DNA from: Acorus gramineus
Taxonomy: Eukaryota > Streptophyta > Magnoliopsida > Acorales > Acoraceae
DNA: 64,000 bases
NCBI GenBank assembly: GCA_030737835.1
Contig: JAUJYN010000026.1
Coordinates: forward strand, 1,661,969 to 1,725,968
Direction: 5' to 3'
Program-made: the position numbers and the translations under genes
The notes under the pieces: model-generated
The model's database searches: none
Told to the model about the DNA's origin: nothing
What the model saw: the letters and a program-made list of their open reading frames with translations, nothing else
Shown here: piece after piece, positions 58,985 through 64,000 of the stretch
Position numbering within the stretch: the first letter of the stretch is position 1
How the letters are laid out: every line of letters starts with the position of its first letter

Positions 58985-59191
58985 CCCACGTGGGATCCAT
59001 TCACATAAAACAAGACTATAAACAAAACAATAACCATAATAGCCGGATTAAGATCGCTGCAAAACAAAGTTAGCACAGATCTACAATCCATACTATTCAC
59101 ATGGTATATAGATCTAATCGTTTATCATGTGGACGGACAACATGGTTGTATTCAATCTATACGCAGTATCAACGAGATGGCTCTGATGCCA
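58985..59191 (-). other. E1 copia leader, part 3, with primer site
   Basis: It resumes copia leader after D, colinear with about 61955-62169 in E2. At 59180-59191 the minus strand reads TGGCATCAGAGC, one base different from the initiator tRNA-Met match, beside the LTR. Confidence 0.75.
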
Positions 59192-59194
59192 ATT

Positions 59195-60573
59195 CCGACT
59201 GCCAAGATCCGTCGATCGAGGTGTAGATCGGATAACAAAAAAAATTCATTAAACCCTTTTCATGTAAACCTTACAAGGCGGAATTAGGGTTTACCTTTAG
59301 AACTCATTTCAGAGTTCTATCGAAGAGGAAGATTGGATCTAAGAGACGACGACGGATCGCTCGATCGGAACCTTTAGATCTTCTACCGTATGTCCTTCCT
59401 ATGTTGTAGATTCACGGTGGAGTGTGGTCTCCTTCTTGCTTTGAATGGCAACCACAAATCCCTTCGCTCTCTCTCTCCATTCCTCACCTTTTCTGGATCC
59501 AGAGATCCTAAAGGGTTTCTAGGGTTAGGGCTTCAGTTTTGATGAAAAAACTTCTCTTCTTTGAGAGAGAGAGGAAGCCACATATTTATAGGCTAGGGCG
59601 GGGACCTAAAGGAGAAATAAGTAATTGGCTCCTATGGGTTTCGGTACCATAACTCAACCTAGAATTAAAACCAAATACCCATAAGTCATAATTCATTCAA
59701 CTAAAGGATTATGGCTGCACTCCAAATACACTAATTTCAAGATAATATTTTGAGCTCCTTATATTTTATGCTTAATATCTCCCCACGCTAAGATTCCAAT
59801 ACTCATTATGAAATAATTATTACTGACAATATTATTTCACAACATCTTATTTTCCTTGAGATCTTCCGCTTAACTTATTTGACATGTCGAATAGTTAAAT
59901 CCACCGGCCGGGTTAGACATGACCAAAACTTATAAGCATCCTCAAGAGAGTATCATCAATCTCCTATAGGAGACGTGGATTCCATCAATAGTAAATATTC
60001 ATCATATAGGTGTTATCGTCACCTAACTAATCGAGTCTATTGATCCATAGGAGAATCTCAGTCTTTAATGAATCAAAATGACAAATAACAAATGCACATG
60101 TCTAAGAATCATTTTAGGATTAAGAGCATAAGCAACCATAATAAATATGAGGTGTAAATTATTTTATCTAGTCAGTACAAAAATAATTACCCCAACTTGG
60201 TCCGTTCAATACACACAAGGTGTACTAGCACAATCACCCAAAAACCTATGAACCAGTCTTTTATAGTCAAGATAGACTACGTAAGATGAATTGCACTACA
60301 ATCTTTATCCAATAGATTATCCAAGTCCATCTAAATTTGTGAACCTCAACTTATAATTCACAGGGACCGATAATCTGATCTTCCGTGTGTAAGTCAAACT
60401 CTACACACCAGACTATCTACAGTGTAAATTAAAGGACTATATTAAAACAAGCGCAATATTTCAAACTATATAATGCAAGCATTTACCAATAATAATCCTC
60501 ATCAAAATGCTAAGTCCATCTTAATAATAGAGTTTATTACATAAGTCATGGCTTTTAGAACACTACTCTAACA
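59195..60573 (-). repeat. E1 copia 5' LTR, ~1.38 kb
   Basis: Compared with E2 (62172 on) the inner LTR edge lacks about 18 bp including TGTTGGG. The outer edge ends CTAACA at 60573, followed by E2 gag. A TATA box, CTATAAATA on the minus strand (59583-59591), is followed by a pyrimidine- and CT-rich leader (AGAGAG on the plus strand), which fits the U3/R boundary. The rest is AT-rich without genes. Confidence 0.78.
59583..59591 (-). promoter_or_regulatory. TATA box in E1 copia LTR
   Basis: The minus strand reads CTATAAATA, with a CT-rich presumed leader downstream on that strand. It is the clearest core promoter signal in the window together with 62754-62763. Confidence 0.55.
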
Positions 60574-60788
60574 TAGCCATCTCATCAGTCCTCAGCCATT
60601 TCTGATAAGTCTGGGTTTCCTCTTCGGTTGCCCCCCTCACCAGGTCTTTGAGGACATACTTCAGTGAGTACAAACTTGTACTTTGAGGAAGTCAACACAA
60701 TATCCAGGTTTCTTTTCCAGTCAATATAATTAGGTCTAGTCAATTTACATTCTTTGAGAATAACAGCAAGTGGATTAAAAGCAGCCAT
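60574..60788 (-). pseudogene. E2 copia gag N-terminal fragment
   Basis: The ATG at 60788 starts MAAFNPLAVILKECKLTRPN, then YIDWKRNLDIVLTSSKYKFV, a typical copia gag start that binds or packages element RNA. The frame shifts at the CCCCCC run near 60631. It is cut at 60574 by the E1 LTR, with TAGCC (60574-60578) as the expected target copy. Confidence 0.85.
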
Positions 60789-62157
60789 TTTGAATCCTGA
60801 GAATACATAATATAAAAAACAATCATGATATGGTAAATAATAACTTCAAATTCAATTTAAAGATGGGTCCCTCTACAATATTAAAAGAATTCGTCAATAG
60901 CATGATCTCTTATTGAATAGCATGCCTCGATAGTAAGGACGTATACCACTCAAACTTAGACCAGACAGACCAATTCCTATTAATTTTACTATATAGGTAT
61001 CCTCTAATACTAAGTGAAATTAAACAGTTGACATACTTCGGTCCTATAAATAATAACAGTGACTCCGATGGGGAGGATACTATTACTTATAGTTAAGTGT
61101 AAACCACCACCTAACTTCTGATCAATTGTTCGCAGTGTACTCCTCTGATGGGGAGATAGTGCACACTAGCAATTACCCAAAATTATTCCTAAATATAACT
61201 TGTACCGATAATGTCTACAATTTAACTCATTCGATAGGGAGGAAGGCCTATAGCCAACACGAAAGATAAATTGTATTACCTACAAGTTGGTGGTGGAGAC
61301 CGTGGGAATTATTTAATAATGTCATGTTCCCACTTAATATTTTAAAGCTTTTTGAGGGTTATAAACATATTCATTGTTTGCCATAAAAATGTTATCCATG
61401 TTTGACCAATATCCATGTTGTCCATATAATGTGGGTCCGTTATACCAATTAACATCCGCGCAATATAACAATCATGAGTATAATCACACGCATAAAAACA
61501 TACATCAAATAAAAAATTAAAATTCCGGCTATTATGGTTGCACAACAACTATGAAGCGCTACGATTGGAATTCTAATGTGAGTAGGGGGTCCAGGGGGGT
61601 GGCTTGCATTTAGAGACGAGCTCCCCCCTGGTGGGGTCTGGGGCAGTGCCCAGAGACCAGATTTCATGATCAATTTTCTTTGCTGAAAACGCATCTTTTC
61701 CTTATCTGGTGGGATTTATAACCATTCGGATAAGAGAATCGATTATCCTGTTTTGATCGTAAATCCTCCATGTGATGATCTGGTATCATCTGGTTCTGTT
61801 CACGATCCTCCTTGTGCCAATCTGGTACCACGTCGGAGCCGATCCCTCGAATCCCCTCGAAACTCTCTTGTGCATATCGAAAAGAAAAATACAATAATAC
61901 TCCCACTCACGGAGTTTACAATGTCATTTAATTTTTGATCATACAATATGACCACCCACAATCCGCGTGAGATCCATTCACATAAAGACAAGACTATAAA
62001 CAAAACAATAACCATAATAGCCGGATTAAGATCGCTGCAAAACAAAGTTAGCACAGATCTACAATCCAAACTATTCACATGGTATATAGATCTAATCGTT
62101 TATCATGTGGACGGACAACATGGTTGTATTTGATCTATACGCAGTATCAACGAGATG
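60789..62157 (-). other. E2 copia leader (uninterrupted)
   Basis: An AT-rich untranslated region matching E1's three leader parts in order. Small scattered frames only; no gene supported. Confidence 0.75.
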
Positions 62158-62169
62158 GCTCTGAATCCA
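62158..62169 (-). other. E2 primer site (diverged)
   Basis: The minus strand reads TGGATTCAGAGC, an imperfect initiator tRNA-Met match, two bases from the LTR start TGTTGGG (62172). Confidence 0.6.
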
Positions 62170-62171
62170 AT

Positions 62172-62313
62172 TGTTGGGAAAAATTAAATCCTGACTGCCA
62201 AGATCCGTCGATAAAGGTATAGATCAGATAACAAAAAATTATTAAATCTTTTTCATGTAAACCCTACGAGGGAGAATTAGGGTTTACCTTTAGAACTCAG
62301 ATCAGAGTTCTAC
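62172..62313 (-). repeat. E2 copia LTR fragment
   Basis: From TGTTGGGAAAAATT to AGAGTTCTA it matches E1 LTR 59195-59320. Beyond that the sequence is unrelated, so the LTR is truncated or interrupted. Confidence 0.75.
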
Positions 62314-62520
62314 CAAACCCCCTGACCGACCCCAAACCACCTCCCTAGGATGGGACATAAAGTAGCATGATTGTGGCGGATTGTTCCTTTTAGCCGCCCC
62401 ATCTCAGCCGGTTCAACCTTAGTAACCTACTCAAGCCACCACTTGTCAGAGATGGGACGTTTGGCAAATCATGATGGGGGTGGCAACTTGAGAGTAGTCG
62501 CCCCTCACTAGGCGGCTAGT

Positions 62521-62740
62521 TTCAACTAGCCGCCCCTCACTTGGACATTTTCAGAGAATAAAAATCTAATGGAAGGCCAAATCAAGCACCTTATTATCCA
62601 TTTTGATCTATTGTCCAGTGGACACTCCCATTCAACTAGCCGCCCCTCACCTGGACACTGTCAGAGAACAAAGATCTAATGGAAGGTCAAATCAAGCACC
62701 TTATTATTCATTTTGATCTATTGTCCAATAAAAACTCCCA
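62521..62740. repeat. 110-bp tandem duplication
   Basis: Two copies start at 62521 and 62631 (CAACTAGCCGCCCCTCAC, then AATCTAATGGAAGG and ATTTTGATCTATTGTCCA), with few differences. Confidence 0.88.
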
Positions 62741-62753
62741 TGCCCCTTTTTTA

Positions 62754-62763
62754 CTATAAATAG
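62754..62763 (+). promoter_or_regulatory. TATA box (CTATAAATAG)
   Basis: A consensus plant TATA sequence about 25-35 bp upstream of a CATCAACC-type start region, with an AT-poor leader after it. A CCAAT-like TGTCCAATAA lies about 30 bp upstream. Confidence 0.55.
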
Positions 62764-62886
62764 GGGGCATCCAACTCTTTTCTGCTCATCAACCAATCCA
62801 TATATATCATCTTCACCCATAAAATCACCCATTCCTTCCTAAGCCATACCCACACTCACAAACCCTCCCCCACTTGAAACCCTAGA

Positions 62887-63078
62887 ATGAGAGAGAGGGA
62901 AGCTCAATTCCTACACCAAAATACTTTCCAAATCCACTCTCCAAAAACCCAGGTTAAACCTAGTTTAGCCCTGCCAAAACCCAACCCACTTCCTACCCAG
63001 GCTCTGCCCAAGTTGAGCCAGGCACCGGGCGGCTACTCCCAACTAGCCGTCCTCCACCAGGCGGCTAATCCCCACTAG
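62887..63078 (+). CDS. Short hypothetical open frame
   Basis: This is the first ATG frame downstream of the TATA box, after CCCTAGA. The 63-residue product is rich in Pro, Gln and Leu (PKPNPLPTQALPK), with no signal peptide, membrane segment or domain that I recognise. It overlaps two of the CGGCTA hairpins. It may be chance; coding is not shown. Confidence 0.15.
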   Translation: MREREAQFLHQNTFQIHSPKTQVKPSLALPKPNPLPTQALPKLSQAPGGYSQLAVLHQAANPH

Positions 63079-63338
63079 CCGACCCTCACCTACACCCTGA
63101 TTTCCCAAAACCTCCTTTAGTCAAGTTCCCAAAGCAGAAGAGGATTCCTGTTTTTCACCTCTGTGTGCTGCATGCCCGTATCTTAGAGCGGAGACCACAT
63201 AAACTCCCCCACGATGGCGATCAAATCCACCCCAACTTTTCCTGCTTTTTGAGAAACCAGGTGGCGATCACAACAACCCTTGAATCCTCCTGAGGACTTG
63301 TCGGCCGCCTCAACCAGGAACGAAAATAATACCCCCAC

Positions 63339-64000
63339 TGTCACGCCCCAGGGTGGCCGTCCCCGAGACGTGGCAATAATAAAATATCAGATATCAATAC
63401 CTGAGGTCAATAAAGACTCCAACAACAACACACAAGGTGGCAAAGCAAGGATAATGATAACTGACTGAAAAGCGGAAGCATAATATATAAACAATGTCTG
63501 TAAACCAAAAACATTATTACAGTCTCGAATACACAATCACTGTCCTGTGAGAGCCAAGTCTAGACCAAAGAAAATACAACCTGTGCCACATGCACGATTT
63601 ACAATACATACAATGACTCTAGGACTGCTGACAGCCTCGCACTCGCCACCCGCCGGAAGAACGCTCCACGCCCATAAGACCACGCCACAGGAAAGCTCCA
63701 GCTCCACGCCCAACACTGCCCCTGAAAAGAAACAGTATGCGAGGGGTGAGCTACAAGCTCAATGAGTGGCTGGAAACCAATCACCATACAACAGTTCAAT
63801 ACATAAACAATTCCCTTTCAAGGTAAACATGGGTGGAAACCCATGGATAACAGGGTCACGCGGCGGCGCGACCAACCTCACCCTCACCCTCACCCCCGGA
63901 GGGAGACTCTTGGGACTTTTGGGGAGAGACCATACCGTTGGTCAAGGAGACCCGGGATTACTGGTCCACACAACATTACTAGATCACCAACCTCACCCTC
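63339..64000 (-). repeat. B-type LTR, partial at right edge
   Basis: It begins TGTCACGCCCCAGGGTGG and follows the B-minus 5' LTR (25553 on): U5 hairpin zone, GGTCACGCGGCGGCGCGACC and the CACCCTCACCC run near 63880. It is cut by the window edge, so whether a full element or a solo LTR follows is unknown. Confidence 0.85.

Larger units (their letters stand above)
39817..60573 (-). mobile_element. E1: Ty1/copia retrotransposon, heavily interrupted
   Basis: On the minus strand: 5' LTR (60573 to about 59195), primer site, a long leader (59179-42428, split by D and a solo LTR), gag-protease-integrase and the start of RT (42427-39817), where B-minus inserted. The remaining RT, RNase H and 3' LTR should lie left of the window. 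Its LTR end (CTAACA at 60573) is followed by TAGCC inside the gag of a second copia copy, E2, so E1 inserted into E2. Confidence 0.82.
60574..62313 (-). mobile_element. E2: second Ty1/copia copy, 5' end only
   Basis: It contains the gag N-terminus (60574-60788), the full leader uninterrupted (60789-62157), primer site (62158-62169) and the first about 140 bp of LTR (62172-62313), where similarity to the E1 LTR stops abruptly. The rest of E2 lies beyond E1, left of the window. Its intact leader serves as the empty-site reference for the solo LTR and D insertions. Confidence 0.82.
62314..63338. other. Unclassified 1-kb region between E2 and a B-type LTR
   Basis: There is no match to any other part of the window. 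It holds a 110-bp tandem duplication (62521-62740), a TATA box (62754-62763), a pyrimidine-rich leader-like stretch, a 63-codon open frame (62887-63078) and several short CGGCTA...TAGCCG hairpins. It could be the LTR/leader of another retroelement or a host intergenic promoter remnant. Confidence 0.5.

Overview
This window is plant nuclear DNA made almost entirely of nested LTR retrotransposons. I found no host gene, rRNA, tRNA or CRISPR array. The coding remnants are plant-type Ty3/gypsy chromovirus gag-pol (Tekay/Del-like, with a C-terminal chromodomain-like tail and a primer site for initiator tRNA-Met) and plant Ty1/copia gag-pol. Very long LTRs (about 2.5-3.6 kb), five nesting levels and decayed reading frames point to a repeat-rich block, probably pericentromeric, in a flowering plant with a sizeable genome. 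I cannot name the species.

Layout. 1-14473: minus-strand chromovirus A as a tandem (A1 internal, shared LTR, A2 internal, LTR), cut by the left window edge. 14474-20273: plus-strand element B-plus, an internally deleted chromovirus relative that hosts A. 20274-39816: minus-strand sister B-minus with the same internal deletion; its 3' LTR is interrupted by B-plus, and its 5' LTR is split by element C (27735-38228), a full-length plus-strand chromovirus with a perfect 5-bp target-site duplication (TSD) ATACA. 39817-60573: minus-strand Ty1/copia element E1. Its RT is cut by B-minus. Its leader holds a solo chromovirus LTR (43231-45761, TSD GCCCC) and the gag-only chromovirus derivative D (46105-58979, TSD CACAA). 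D's own 3' LTR holds another solo LTR, D2 (46293-49123, TSD CTACA). 60574-62313: a second copia copy, E2, into whose gag E1 inserted. 62314-63338: unclassified sequence with a 110-bp tandem duplication, a TATA box and small hairpins. 63339-64000: start of another B-type LTR.

Reading the junctions gives this nesting: E2 contains E1; E1 contains B-minus, D and a solo LTR; B-minus contains B-plus and C; B-plus contains A; D contains D2. No element looks able to move by itself, because every gag-pol has frameshifts, stops or deletions. Many of the single-base shifts sit in homopolymers, so some may be assembly errors. Element C and the A tandem still carry all the domains (gag zinc knuckle, protease, RT, RNase H, integrase, chromodomain-like tail). 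B and D have lost most of these and would have depended on proteins supplied by relatives.

The least expected signals lie in the LTRs. (1) A G-rich (GGGTGA)n run is followed by a hairpin whose stem is kept by paired or wobble changes across families A, B, C and D. (2) A second hairpin near the LTR 3' end shows a paired change. (3) A block of exactly 36 nt lies between a TTGCAG acceptor and a GTGAGTG donor in every LTR examined, with further splice-like sites around it, suggesting a multi-intron LTR leader. (4) A cassette of about 120-190 bp recurs in both internal regions and LTRs. (5) Elements B and D are chimeric deletion derivatives.
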